A stretch of DNA of 64,000 bases from Spirochaetaceae bacterium (GCA_020632655.1 JACKFD010000005.1:248001-312000), one strand, 5' to 3'; shown: positions 16,331 to 25,388, counted from the first letter of the stretch. Numbers and translations are program-made. Notes: generated by a model from the letters alone, not told the origin.

Positions 16331-18438
16331 TGGATGCCAGGGACACGGAGCGCGCGCATGGGCGGACGTCGAAGGCCTCGGGGAGCGCCGTCTTGAAGGG
16401 CATCTTCGACGGCAGCACGGAGTCGATCCAGAGCCGGATCGTGCGCGGCTACTTCTCGACCATCGGACTCGCGCTCCTGCTGAGCGCCGGGGCGATCCTC
16501 GCCGGCCTCTATCTCCATTTCCAGCAGGCGGCCGACGACGATCTGCGCACGATGGGGCGCGTGATCGGGGCGAACCTGCAGGCCTCGCTGCTCTTCGACG
16601 ACGTCCAGGCGGCGGAGGAGACGCTGCGGGCCTTGAAGTTCGAGGAGGCGATCGAGGCGGCGCTGGTCTACGACGAGCGCGGCGAGCTCTTCGCGCGCTA
16701 TGTCCGGGAGGGCGTCCTTCATTTCCGCCCGCCGAGCGACCTGCCCTTCGAGCCCTCCTGGACCCGGGACCACATCGACCTCGCCACCCCCGTCCGCGTC
16801 GACGGCGACGAGCTCGGGATCGTCTATCTGCGATCGGATACGCGGGCGGTCGCGAGGTTCCTGAAGTTCTTCGTCCTCGTCCTCGGCGCGGTCGTCTCGC
16901 TTTCCTGCGGACTCTGCTGGCTCGGTGCGATCCGCCTGCGTCGCCAGATCGCGGATCCCCTCGGTGAGCTCGTCGCGGGATCGGTCGCGATGGCCGAGGG
17001 GGATCTCTCGACCCGGGTCGAGGTCGCCTCGGACGACGAGGTCGGCGTCGTGGCGCGGGCCTTCAACCGGATGGGGCAGAGTCTGCGCAGCCTGATCGCG
17101 CAGGTCGGCGACAACACGCGCTACGTCGCCCAGGCGACGGAGCAGCTCGCCCACGCGAGCGAGTCGATGCGCGAGGAGGCCGCGCTGCAGGAGCAGGCGG
17201 TCGAGGAGACCGCGGAGTCGATCGAGCACATCATCTCGTCGATCCACTCGGTCTCCGCGAGCGTCGAGGCCCTGTCGGACAGCGCCGCCGAGACCTCGAG
17301 CGCCGCGATCGAGATGGACTCCTCGATCGCCGCCGAGGCGCACCACATCGACCAGCTGAGCGAGATCATCGAGTCGACCTCCTCGAGCGTCGTCCAGATG
17401 ACCAGCGCGATCCGGGACATCACGAGCAGCGCCGACGCGCTCAACCAGTCGACCGAGTCGACGGCCCAGGCCCTCGAGCTGCTCTCGGGGTCGGTGCGAC
17501 AGGTCGAGTCGAACGCACGCGAGAGCCACGGCCTGTCCGAGGCGACGGCGCAGAAGGCGGCCCACGGCGTCTCCGCCGTGCAGGAGACCGTCGGCGGGAT
17601 GCAGGAGATCCAGGTCTCGTTCCGCGGCCTCGACACGATCATCTCGAGCCTGTCCTCGAAGAGCGAGTCGATCGGCGAGGTCGTGAAGGTGATCGAGTCC
17701 GTCGTCGAGCAGACGAACCTGCTCGCGCTGAACGCGGCGATCATCTCGTCTCAGGCGGGCGAGCACGGACGCGCCTTCGCGGTCGTCGCCGACGAGATCC
17801 GCAACCTGGCCGAGCGCACCGCGGCGAGCACGCGGGAGATCGCCGACCTGATCGAATCGGTGCAGGGGGGCGTCTTCGACGCCGTCGCGGCGATGGGTCA
17901 GGGGGCGACCCGGGTCGAGCGGGGCGTCGAGCTCTCGAACGAGGCAGGCCGCATCCTGCGCGAGATCGGCGAGAGCGCGCAGCAGTCGACGCGCTGGGCG
18001 CGGGAGATCGTGGAGGCCACCCGCAGCCAGGCGGCGGACATCGATCAGGTCGGCATCGCGATGAGCCAGGTCAAGGACATCGCCATGCAGCTCAACCGCG
18101 GCACCCACGAGCAGGACAGCGCGAGCACCGAGATCACGCGCGGCGTCGAGCAGATGCGGCAGCTCGGTCTCGAGGTGCGCAGCGCCGCCCAGGAGCAGCG
18201 ACGCGAGTCGAGCCTGATCACGCGATCCGTCGAGGTCGTCGCCGCCAAGATCCGCGAGATCGCCGTCGCCGCGAAGGGTCAGAGCAAGCGCGCCGACCAG
18301 ATCCAGGAGGCGCTGCACGTATTCCGCGAGGTGACGCTGCAGAGCTCCCGCCGCGCCGAGCAGACCGGCGCGACGGTCCGCGAGCTCTCGGAGCACGCCG
18401 AGAGCCTCGAGCAGGAGATCGGGCGCTTCCGGCTCTGA
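16330..18438 (+). CDS. Methyl-accepting chemotaxis-type transducer with CHASE8-like sensor domain
   Basis: 702 residues. Transmembrane helix 1 (about 38-60) leads to a periplasmic domain with LQASLLFDDVQAAEETLRAL and EAALVYDERGELFARY, the signature of CHASE8, the sensor domain of YfiN. Helix 2 (about 175-200) is followed by HAMP (DPLGELVAGSVAMAEGDLSTRV) and a long coiled-coil signalling domain. The hairpin tip reads QTNLLALNAAIISSQAGEHG: the E-A-A-R of canonical receptors is replaced by I-S-S-Q, while FAVVADEIRNLAER is normal. It therefore has a YfiN-type input but an MCP output instead of GGDEF. Partner is the YfiR-like gene directly upstream; no chemotaxis kinase gene is in the window. It likely signals to a distant CheA/CheW set. 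Confidence 0.93.
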   Translation: MDARDTERAHGRTSKASGSAVLKGIFDGSTESIQSRIVRGYFSTIGLALLLSAGAILAGLYLHFQQAADDDLRTMGRVIGANLQASLLFDDVQAAEETLRALKFEEAIEAALVYDERGELFARYVREGVLHFRPPSDLPFEPSWTRDHIDLATPVRVDGDELGIVYLRSDTRAVARFLKFFVLVLGAVVSLSCGLCWLGAIRLRRQIADPLGELVAGSVAMAEGDLSTRVEVASDDEVGVVARAFNRMGQSLRSLIAQVGDNTRYVAQATEQLAHASESMREEAALQEQAVEETAESIEHIISSIHSVSASVEALSDSAAETSSAAIEMDSSIAAEAHHIDQLSEIIESTSSSVVQMTSAIRDITSSADALNQSTESTAQALELLSGSVRQVESNARESHGLSEATAQKAAHGVSAVQETVGGMQEIQVSFRGLDTIISSLSSKSESIGEVVKVIESVVEQTNLLALNAAIISSQAGEHGRAFAVVADEIRNLAERTAASTREIADLIESVQGGVFDAVAAMGQGATRVERGVELSNEAGRILREIGESAQQSTRWAREIVEATRSQAADIDQVGIAMSQVKDIAMQLNRGTHEQDSASTEITRGVEQMRQLGLEVRSAAQEQRRESSLITRSVEVVAAKIREIAVAAKGQSKRADQIQEALHVFREVTLQSSRRAEQTGATVRELSEHAESLEQEIGRFRL

Positions 18439-18570
18439 TCCGGGCGGGCGGGCCGGGGGCGAAGGCGGCTCCGGACGGCACCGCCCGACGCGCGCCTCGA
18501 CTACCCTGCGTCCGCCGGGCGGGTCGCGGACACGGAAGGCACGACCGGGGCGGCTGCGAGGAGCGAGTCG

Positions 18571-19842
18571 ATGAGTCCGCCGCCCGAGGAGGAGGTCACC
18601 CGGCCGGACGACGTCGCCCGATCGCCGGTCACCCTGCCGCGCACCGTCTGGGTGCTGGGCTTCGGGTCGCTCTTGATGGACACGTCCTCGGAGCTCGTGC
18701 ACGGGCTCTTGCCGATCTACATGGCCGGCGTGCTGGGCGCGTCGATGGCCACGATCGGCGTCGTGGAGGGGGTTGCCGAGGCGACGGCCGCCATCACGAA
18801 GGTCTTCTCGGGTGCGCTCAGCGATCTCGTCGGCCGGCGCAAGCCGCTCGTCGTGCTGGGCTACGGGCTGAGCGCCCTGTCGAAGCCGGCCTTTCCGCTC
18901 GCGTCGAGCATCGCGACGGTCTTCGCGGCGCGCTTCGTGGACCGGGTCGGCAAGGGCATCCGGGGGGCGCCGCGCGACGCGTTGGTCGCGGACGTGGTCG
19001 AGCCCGCGCGGCGTGGGGCGGCCTACGGGCTGCGTCAGGCGCTCGACTCGGTCGGGGCCGTGATCGGTCCGACGCTGGCGGTGGTCGGCATGCTCCTGCT
19101 GGCGGGGGATCTCGAGACGGTGCTCTGGGGAGCGGTCGTGCCGGCGGCGCTCGCGGTGACGCTGCTCGCGTTGGCGGTGCGGGAGCCGGAGACGAGTCCG
19201 ATGGCGGCGACCGCCGTGCGCGGCGGCGGCTGGCGCGCGGCCCTCGGCTGGCGGCTGCGCGACGTGGCCCACCTGCCCCGACGCTACTGGTCGGTCGTCG
19301 CCCTCGGCGGCCTCTTCACCCTCGCCCGTTTCAGCGAGGCCTTCCTCGTGCTCCGTGCGCAGGACCTGGGTCTGTCGATGACCTGGGTGCCCGGCGTGCT
19401 GATCGTGACGAACGTGGTCTACGCGCTCGTCGCCTATCCGGCGGGTCGGGCGGCGGATCGCTGGCCGGCGAGGCGTCTGTTGGTCGTCGGGCTCGTCGTG
19501 CTGGTCGCGGCGGACCTCGTGCTCGCGGGCTCGACCTCGCCCGGGCTGGCGGCTTGCGGCGCCGCGCTCTGGGGGCTGCACATGGCCGTCACCCAGGGCC
19601 TGATGGCGAAGCTCGTGGCGGACACGGCGCCGCCGGCGCTGCGCGCGACGGCCTTCGGGATCTTCCATCTGATCGGGGGGCTGGCGCTCCTGCTCGCCAG
19701 CGTGATCGCGGGTGCGCTCTGGAGCCTCTTCGGTGCGCCGGCGACCTTCCTGGCCGGCGCGGTCTTCGCCGGGGCAGCCGCAGGGGGCCTCCTCGTGCCT
19801 CGACCCGGGCGGAACGGCCGGCGACGGGAGGAGGCGTCGTGA
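18571..19842 (+). CDS. Major facilitator superfamily transporter
   Basis: 423 residues with about twelve hydrophobic helices. Conserved MFS features: FGSLLMDTSSELVHGLLPIY in helix 1, the loop 2-3 motif as GALSDLVGRRKPLVV, and FVDRVGKGIRGAPRDALVAD after helix 4, a segment typical of a bacterial subgroup often annotated as putative drug or sugar efflux. The second half repeats the motif weakly (AGRAADRWPARRLLVVG). The substrate cannot be named. Its stop overlaps by 4 bp (GTGA) the start of the small HEAGH membrane protein, so the two products are probably made together. Confidence 0.92.
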   Translation: MSPPPEEEVTRPDDVARSPVTLPRTVWVLGFGSLLMDTSSELVHGLLPIYMAGVLGASMATIGVVEGVAEATAAITKVFSGALSDLVGRRKPLVVLGYGLSALSKPAFPLASSIATVFAARFVDRVGKGIRGAPRDALVADVVEPARRGAAYGLRQALDSVGAVIGPTLAVVGMLLLAGDLETVLWGAVVPAALAVTLLALAVREPETSPMAATAVRGGGWRAALGWRLRDVAHLPRRYWSVVALGGLFTLARFSEAFLVLRAQDLGLSMTWVPGVLIVTNVVYALVAYPAGRAADRWPARRLLVVGLVVLVAADLVLAGSTSPGLAACGAALWGLHMAVTQGLMAKLVADTAPPALRATAFGIFHLIGGLALLLASVIAGALWSLFGAPATFLAGAVFAGAAAGGLLVPRPGRNGRRREEAS

Positions 19843-20318
19843 AGCGGCTGCTCGTCCTCGCGATCGCGCCCTACGTCGTCTGGCTCGTCTTCCGTTACGA
19901 GTACCACTTCCTCGACGGCGTGAACCTCGCCTTCCACGAGGCCGGGCATCTCTTCCTCGGCTTCGGCGGCAAGACGCTGCATTTCCTCGGCGGCACGATC
20001 GCCCAGCTCTTCTTCCCGGCCGCCTGCCTCTTCCACTTCCTGGCAAGGCGTCAGCCGATCGAGGCGGCGATCTGCGGCATCTGGCTCGGCGAGAGCCTGA
20101 TGTATGCGGCGCGTTACGTGGCCGACGCGCGCGACCAGGTCCTGCCGCTCGTGGGCGGCCACGTCCACGACTGGGGCTGGCTGCTCTCGCGTTGGGGCCT
20201 CATCGATCGGTGCGAGACGATCGGCACGGGGCTCCACGTCCTGGCGAGCGCGATCGTCGTCGGCTGCTGGAGCTGGGCGGCGTGGCGGGCCTTCCGGCCG
20301 GCGGACGACTTCGCCTAG
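19839..20318 (+). CDS. Small membrane protein with HEAGH zinc-protease-like motif
   Basis: 159 residues starting at GTG 19839, chosen because it overlaps the MFS stop as GTGA and is followed directly by a hydrophobic helix (LLVLAIAPYVVWLVF). NLAFHEAGHLFLGFGG carries HEAGH, the zinc ligand and glutamate pattern of HExxH metallopeptidases; in site-2 proteases this motif sits in a membrane helix as here. Further hydrophobic segments are LHFLGGTIAQLFFPAACLFHFL, IEAAICGIWLGESLMYAARYV and the C-terminal ASAIVVGCWSWAAW. A conserved GHVHDWGWLLSRWGL loop lies between. No NPDG/LDG third-ligand motif is visible, so peptidase activity is unproven. The family is hypothetical and the coupling to a transporter may indicate a processing or assembly role. 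Confidence 0.78.
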   Translation: MKRLLVLAIAPYVVWLVFRYEYHFLDGVNLAFHEAGHLFLGFGGKTLHFLGGTIAQLFFPAACLFHFLARRQPIEAAICGIWLGESLMYAARYVADARDQVLPLVGGHVHDWGWLLSRWGLIDRCETIGTGLHVLASAIVVGCWSWAAWRAFRPADDFA

Positions 20319-20346
20319 CGCGCCCGGCGGCGCGATCGGGCGTCGT

Positions 20347-20442
20347 CTACTCGCGATCTTCTACATGAAGGAGCCGATCGAGCTCGACTATCTCCGGGCG
20401 GCACTCTGCCTGCTCGGCGCGGCCTTCTTCGTGTTCCGCAGC
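20347..20442 (+). pseudogene. 3' remnant of a DMT_6 (DUF486) membrane protein gene
   Basis: In one plus-strand frame, 20353-20439 reads AIFYMKEPIELDYLRAALCL followed by LGAAFFVFR, which resembles the last helix pair of DUF486/DMT-superfamily proteins (pattern VFYLKE...GAFFIF). No start or N-terminal part exists; upstream the frame is shared with the end of the HEAGH gene, and downstream it runs on without the family stop. The strand opposite encodes the last 25 or so residues of the PHP lipoprotein, whose basic tail is therefore probably read from this relic. Confidence 0.6.
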
Positions 20443-22751
20443 CGCTGGATCGGGGCCTGGGGGGCTCGAGCGAAGATCGGGCTCGACCACGCGATGCCCC
20501 CGTCCGTCTGCAGGATCCGCACGTAGTGGAACTCGCCGGGGCCGAGTACGGGGATCTCGCGCGCGAGGTCCAGGGCGAGGGCGTCGGGGGCGTCGAGCCC
20601 GAGCTCGGCCGGATCGAGGCGCAGGACGTGCCCGGAGCGCACGAGGTCGAGCCGAGCGATCGGAGCGGTCGCCTCGTAGCGCACGTGCAGTCGATGCATC
20701 GGCGCGTCGGACGACGCCTCGAGCTCGCCGCCCATCGCCACGCCGTCCAGCGAGACCTCGAGCCAGGGCCGGATGCCGTTCGTCGCGAAGGTGTGTCGGC
20801 GCCTCATCGCGTCGAGCAGGGCGGGGCGGTCGAGCGCGTCGGTGAAGATCCCGGCCAGACCCGCGCGGCCGGCGGCGATCTCCGCCAGCCCCGGATGCCC
20901 GTCGTGGGAGTCGCCGCTGCCGACGAAGCCGAGTCGGTAGCCGCGCCGCAGGGCGTCCCGCGCGAAGTGGCCCGGGATCCCGCCCTCGACCGGTTGCGGC
21001 GCATCCGCGGCCTCCGACACGCCGTGCACGGACGCGACCTCGACGAGGGTCTCGAGCTCGGGGTCGGGCGCGAAGCGCCAGTTCGTCGCGACGGGCTCGC
21101 CGGCCGTGTGATGGGCGAAGGTGAGAGCGGGGCGACCCCGCAGCGCGTCCCAGAGCTCGTCCGGCCGGTCCGTCTCCGGGTCGAAGGCGGAGAAGATCGG
21201 GGCGGGCTCCTCGAAGTAGAGCACGTGGCGATGGCCGTGGAGCCAGCTGGTCCACTCGTAGCCGGGGAGCGTGACGAAGCGGCCCGGCTCGTGGAAGCGT
21301 CGGACGCTCGCGAGGATGTCGGCTTGATGCGCGGGCGACTCGGCGAGCGGCCGCACGCCCCAATGGTCGTGGTCCGTGAGTGCGACGGCGTCGAGGCCGG
21401 CGACGTCCCGCGCGTAGGCGAACCAGTCCGCGGGCTCGCCGGTTCCGTCGGAGTAGCGCGAGTGGCCGTGCAGGTCCGCCCAGACGAGCCGCCGCGCCGC
21501 CTCGCGCACGACGATCGGCGGCACGTCCGCCACGAACCCGGCCAGCTCGTCGCGTCCTTCCACGCGTAGACGCAGCACGCCCGGCCCGGCCACGCGACCG
21601 ATCACCCGTCGCATCGCGCCGTCCGCCTCCGCTTCGAGCTCGACCTCGCGCCCGTCCGCCTCGACCTCGAGCGTCGTCGTCGAGCCCGGCTGCCGCGTGA
21701 CGCGGATCCGCGCGTGGGCCGGGCCGGCCCCGTCATCGCCCGGCCCGGGCCAGCGCGCCCGGTTGCCGAGGACATCGAGCAGCCCGAGCCGCAGCTCGAG
21801 CGCCGCGCCGGGTGCGAGCTCCGCCGGGCCGAAGGCACGCAGCGCAGCGCCCTCCCGCGCCACGACGTCGACCTGCACCGACTCCGGCAGCCAGGCCCGC
21901 ACGCCATCGCCGTCGGCATCGACGCCGATCAGGATCTCGGCGCCCCGCTCGGCATAGCGATCGACGCGGGCGCCGTCGGGTCCGGCGCCGTAGACGATGT
22001 CGACGCGCTCCCCCGCGTCGAGGGCGCGGCCCGTCACGCGGAAGGTCGCGTCGGGGCCGTCGGGCTCGAGCACGACGCCCGCGGCGCGCGTCGTCGCGGT
22101 CGTGTGGCCCGGGGCGAGCGGATCGATCGTCTGCGCCGGACTCCAGTCCCAGAACGGATCGGCGACCACGAAGAGCAGACCGCCTTCGCGGATGCCGAGG
22201 GGGCCGACCTCGAAGCCGATCGCGAAGCGCTGGTGCGAGCCCGCCGGCACGGCGGGGCGGCGGCGACCCCGGTCGTCCATCGGCTCGGGAGCGCGGTCGA
22301 CCGGCGTCACGCCCGCCAGCCAGGCGCGGCCGGCGCCGTCGGCCGGATCGTGCTCGATCCGGGTCTCGGCGAGCTGGACGAGGTGGCTCTCGAGCTTCGC
22401 ATTCGGGGAGAGCACGGGGTGCTGGGCCGCCCAGTCCTCCGGGCGCTCGATCCAGTCGGGCCAGGCCGGCGGGGCGAGGTCCTCGTCGGCGGTCGCGAGC
22501 GGCTCGATGGGCGCCCTCCCGTCTTCTCCCGAGACGTCGACCGCCGCTCCGGTCGGGATGTCGGCGCCGGGGGAGGGGCCGTCGCCACATCCGAGCGCCC
22601 CCGCCAGGCCGAGCACCAGGGCCAGTCCCGCCGCGAACGGCCGCAGCGGAGCGTTCCCATCCCGGTGCAGGCCGATCCGGGGCCCGGCAGGCGCGGCCGC
22701 TTGCCGCCGATCTGCCCAGGGAATTCGCGCTAAGGCCAGTCCGCCCGCCAT
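20388..22751 (-). CDS. PHP-domain (DUF3604-like) lipoprotein, putative metal-dependent phosphoesterase
   Basis: 787 residues. The N-terminus has a hydrophobic stretch ending at a cysteine (ALVLGLAGALGC), consistent with a lipoprotein signal though the lipobox is not canonical. A beta-rich half of about 400 residues (with DADGDGV and Ig-like GPGVLRLRVEGRDEL) precedes a C-terminal PHP domain: WADLHGHSRYSDGTGEP, AVALTDHDHWG, TFAHHTAGEP and GFVGSGDSHDGHPG supply the histidine/aspartate metal-binding motifs. PHP domains hydrolyse phosphoester bonds using a trinuclear metal centre; an envelope location is inferred. The start at 22751 is the only ATG before the signal. The C-terminal basic tail is antisense to a DUF486 relic. 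It is divergent from the rhomboid-like gene. Confidence 0.85.
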   Translation of the reverse strand: MAGGLALARIPWADRRQAAAPAGPRIGLHRDGNAPLRPFAAGLALVLGLAGALGCGDGPSPGADIPTGAAVDVSGEDGRAPIEPLATADEDLAPPAWPDWIERPEDWAAQHPVLSPNAKLESHLVQLAETRIEHDPADGAGRAWLAGVTPVDRAPEPMDDRGRRRPAVPAGSHQRFAIGFEVGPLGIREGGLLFVVADPFWDWSPAQTIDPLAPGHTTATTRAAGVVLEPDGPDATFRVTGRALDAGERVDIVYGAGPDGARVDRYAERGAEILIGVDADGDGVRAWLPESVQVDVVAREGAALRAFGPAELAPGAALELRLGLLDVLGNRARWPGPGDDGAGPAHARIRVTRQPGSTTTLEVEADGREVELEAEADGAMRRVIGRVAGPGVLRLRVEGRDELAGFVADVPPIVVREAARRLVWADLHGHSRYSDGTGEPADWFAYARDVAGLDAVALTDHDHWGVRPLAESPAHQADILASVRRFHEPGRFVTLPGYEWTSWLHGHRHVLYFEEPAPIFSAFDPETDRPDELWDALRGRPALTFAHHTAGEPVATNWRFAPDPELETLVEVASVHGVSEAADAPQPVEGGIPGHFARDALRRGYRLGFVGSGDSHDGHPGLAEIAAGRAGLAGIFTDALDRPALLDAMRRRHTFATNGIRPWLEVSLDGVAMGGELEASSDAPMHRLHVRYEATAPIARLDLVRSGHVLRLDPAELGLDAPDALALDLAREIPVLGPGEFHYVRILQTDGGIAWSSPIFARAPQAPIQRLRNTKKAAPSRQSAARR

Positions 22752-22820
22752 CCGTTGAGACGAGCAGCCGCCGGGCTGCGGGCGAGGGGTCCCCCCACGT
22801 CCGGCCCGGCCCGGGAGAAG

Positions 22821-25340
22821 GTGGATTTGGGCTGGCTCCAGAAGCTGCCGATCGTGAGTCTCGGCCTCGCCCTTGCGATGCTCGCGGCGCCCTTCGTGCT
22901 GGTCGGGGACCACGCGGCGGATCGTCGGGAGTATGCCGAGGCGCGATCCGAGGCGCGCGAGTACTACGCCCGCAATCCCGAGCTCGAGATCGACGCCGTC
23001 GGTCGACTCATCCTCGATCCGGTCTGGGTGGAGGAGACGCGCGAGGCGGTGGCGGCGGCCGATGCGGCGAACGGCGAGATCCGCGTCGAGCTCCCCGCGC
23101 GCATGCTGGCCCGCGCCCAGGCGCGACTCGACGACATGCTCGCGCTCGCCTACGCGGCGCGGATGCGCGCCGACCCCACCTGGCGACACGGCGTGCTCGA
23201 CGACCAATCGCCCGCCGAGAGCTATCTGCTCCATGCCTTCGTCCACGAGTCCACGGCCGCGCTCGTCCTCTGCGTGCTGGTCCTGGTCTTCGTCGGCTCG
23301 CCACTCGAGCGCAGCTGGGGATCGCTGCTCTTCGGCGCCTTCGCGCTCGGCGCGATCCCGCTCGCGGCCCAGGCCCATCGCCTGCTCGACGGCGTGGCGG
23401 GCGTCCCTTGGAGCGGCTCGACGGGTCTGATGGGCGCGATCGTGGGAGCCTACTTCATCCGCGGGCTCGGCGGTCATTTCATCATTCCGGGCTGGGTCGT
23501 GCTGCCGGCCTGGGTCGCGGCGGAGAGCTTCGTCGTGCGGGGCTTCTGGCTCGACGATCTCGGCGCGGTGCCCTGGGCCACGCTCTGTGCGGCGATCGCG
23601 ATCGGTGCGGGTGCGGCGGGCGGGCTGCGGCTGCTGAACGTCGAGCACCGGCTCGATGCCCAGAGCCAGAAGCGCAAGGGATCGGGGACGAATCCGGTCG
23701 TGGCCCGGGCCGCGCGGCTGCGTTCCGACGGCGATCCCTATCAGGCCTTCGATCTGATCCAGGCGGCCTGGCGCGAGACGCCGAAGGACGAGGACGTCGC
23801 CGAGGCCTTCTTCTCGATCGCGGTCGAGGTCGATCAGCCCGAGGCGGCGGCCCAGGCGGTCGTGCCCCTGCTTCGCAGCGCGCTGCGCAAGGGGCAGATC
23901 GAGCGGGCGCTCGAGTACTGGCTGCCGCTCGCCACACGGCGATGCGAGGTGCGCCTCGAGCCGACGGCCACCGTCCGGCTCGGCGAGGCGCTGCTCGATG
24001 CGGGCCATCCGGACGAAGCGCTCTTCTCCCTGCAGCAGGCGGTCGACGAGGGCGTCTCTCCGGCGCACGCGGCGCGCATCGTCGGCATCGCGCGCGACCT
24101 CGACCCCCAGCTCACCCGCCGTGCCGCAGCGATCGCGCTCGCGGATCCCGATCTCGACGCGAAGCTCCGCGCGCAGCTCGCGCCCCTCGTGGAGACGCCG
24201 GCCGAGGCCGAGCCCGAGGTCTCGATCGAGCGCACCGTCGTCTCCCTCCAGCCCGCTTCGCGCTCTCAGCTCGATCGGCGCGTCGCCGCCGAACATCATC
24301 CCGTCGAGACCACCGCCTTCCCGCTCGATGCGGACAGCGACTTCTCGGCGGAGCTGCCTCCCGGCGCGACGCTCGCCGCCGACGAGGACGAGGCGAGCCT
24401 CGCCGAGCAGGGGCTCGATGCGGACGCCTTCTCGGCGGAGAGTCTGACGGCCGAGTTCGAGGCGTCCCTCGCAGCGGACCTGGCCGCACCGGCTGGCGCC
24501 GAGGACGTCCTCTCGCATTGGAACGACCACGGCGCACTCGACGTGAGCGCCCTCGAGGCCGGGGCGTCCGGGACGGACTCGGCGGGCGGATCCGCGCCGA
24601 TCGAGGCCCTCGAAGAGCTCGGGCTCTCCGAGGCGGATCTCGAGTCGGGCTTCGGCGCGACGGACGCCGGATTCGGGCACCCCGCCGACGACGACACGGA
24701 CACGGACTTCACGCCGATGATGGACTCGACGGACGAGGTCACGAGTCCGCTGGACGAGGGGATCGACCTCGACGGCGGCGGGGGCTCCGCCGACGACGAG
24801 GTCGACACGGCCATCTACGGGCGGGCGAATGCGGGCCCGACGGCGACCCCTTCGAGCCCGACCGCGCCCGTCGCCTCGTCGCCTGCCCCGGCGCCCGGTC
24901 GATCGCCGTTGCGCGAGATCAAGGTGCTGGATGCCATGCCGCTCGCCTCCGACGGCGAGACGATCGAGATCGACGCGGCCGAGCGCGGCAAGTCGAAGCT
25001 GCCGCTCACGCGGATCCAGGCGGTCTCGATGGTCGCGGTCGAGGGATTGTCGACGCGGCCCGTGCTGCTGGTGGACGTGGTGCTGAACTGGTCGGCGGGG
25101 CGCGAGGAGGCGATGAAGCTGATCCGCTTCCGCAGCGATCGCTTCGATCCGATGCCCTTCGCGCCGGGTGCGGGCAGCCCGCTCGCGGCGATGACCGCCT
25201 GGGTCACGGCGATCGTCGAGCACTCGGGGGCTTCGTGTCTGCCCGGGCGCGACATCCTCGCCGGGCGCTTCGCCCGCTTCGCCTCGCTCGACGACTACGA
25301 GCGCGAGGTCCTGATGGGGCGCCGCGAAGGGGCCGACTGA
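22821..25340 (+). CDS. Rhomboid-like membrane protein lacking catalytic residues, with long cytoplasmic extension
   Basis: 839 residues from GTG 22821, which has GGGAG just upstream and precedes LGWLQKLPIVSLGLALAML. Residues 1-280 resemble a rhomboid: a long first loop, then HAFVHES, LVFVGSPLERSWG and a glycine-rich SGSTGLMGAIVGAYF. The catalytic G-x-S-G reads G-S-T-G and no H-xxx-G-xxx-G helix follows, so protease activity is probably lost. Residues 290-470 form helical repeats (GDPYQAFDLIQAAWRETPKD; GHPDEALFSLQQAVDEG). An acidic, low-complexity stretch (about 500-700) links to a conserved terminal domain starting LREIKVLDAMPLASDGETIE. The role is unknown; iRhom-like chaperone or sensing functions are possible. 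It is divergent from the PHP lipoprotein, 69 bp apart. Confidence 0.8.
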   Translation: MDLGWLQKLPIVSLGLALAMLAAPFVLVGDHAADRREYAEARSEAREYYARNPELEIDAVGRLILDPVWVEETREAVAAADAANGEIRVELPARMLARAQARLDDMLALAYAARMRADPTWRHGVLDDQSPAESYLLHAFVHESTAALVLCVLVLVFVGSPLERSWGSLLFGAFALGAIPLAAQAHRLLDGVAGVPWSGSTGLMGAIVGAYFIRGLGGHFIIPGWVVLPAWVAAESFVVRGFWLDDLGAVPWATLCAAIAIGAGAAGGLRLLNVEHRLDAQSQKRKGSGTNPVVARAARLRSDGDPYQAFDLIQAAWRETPKDEDVAEAFFSIAVEVDQPEAAAQAVVPLLRSALRKGQIERALEYWLPLATRRCEVRLEPTATVRLGEALLDAGHPDEALFSLQQAVDEGVSPAHAARIVGIARDLDPQLTRRAAAIALADPDLDAKLRAQLAPLVETPAEAEPEVSIERTVVSLQPASRSQLDRRVAAEHHPVETTAFPLDADSDFSAELPPGATLAADEDEASLAEQGLDADAFSAESLTAEFEASLAADLAAPAGAEDVLSHWNDHGALDVSALEAGASGTDSAGGSAPIEALEELGLSEADLESGFGATDAGFGHPADDDTDTDFTPMMDSTDEVTSPLDEGIDLDGGGGSADDEVDTAIYGRANAGPTATPSSPTAPVASSPAPAPGRSPLREIKVLDAMPLASDGETIEIDAAERGKSKLPLTRIQAVSMVAVEGLSTRPVLLVDVVLNWSAGREEAMKLIRFRSDRFDPMPFAPGAGSPLAAMTAWVTAIVEHSGASCLPGRDILAGRFARFASLDDYEREVLMGRREGAD

Positions 25341-25388
25341 GCCGGCGGCCGCGGGGCCGGGCGCACGAGTCGTGCGCGCGCGGCGCTC

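Noticed and set aside
22752..25223. N-terminal extension of the minus-strand frame of the PHP lipoprotein across 2.4 kb
   Set aside because: It is antisense to the rhomboid-like gene, whose codon pattern and motifs are convincing; the extension is Arg/Glu-rich low-complexity text without motifs.
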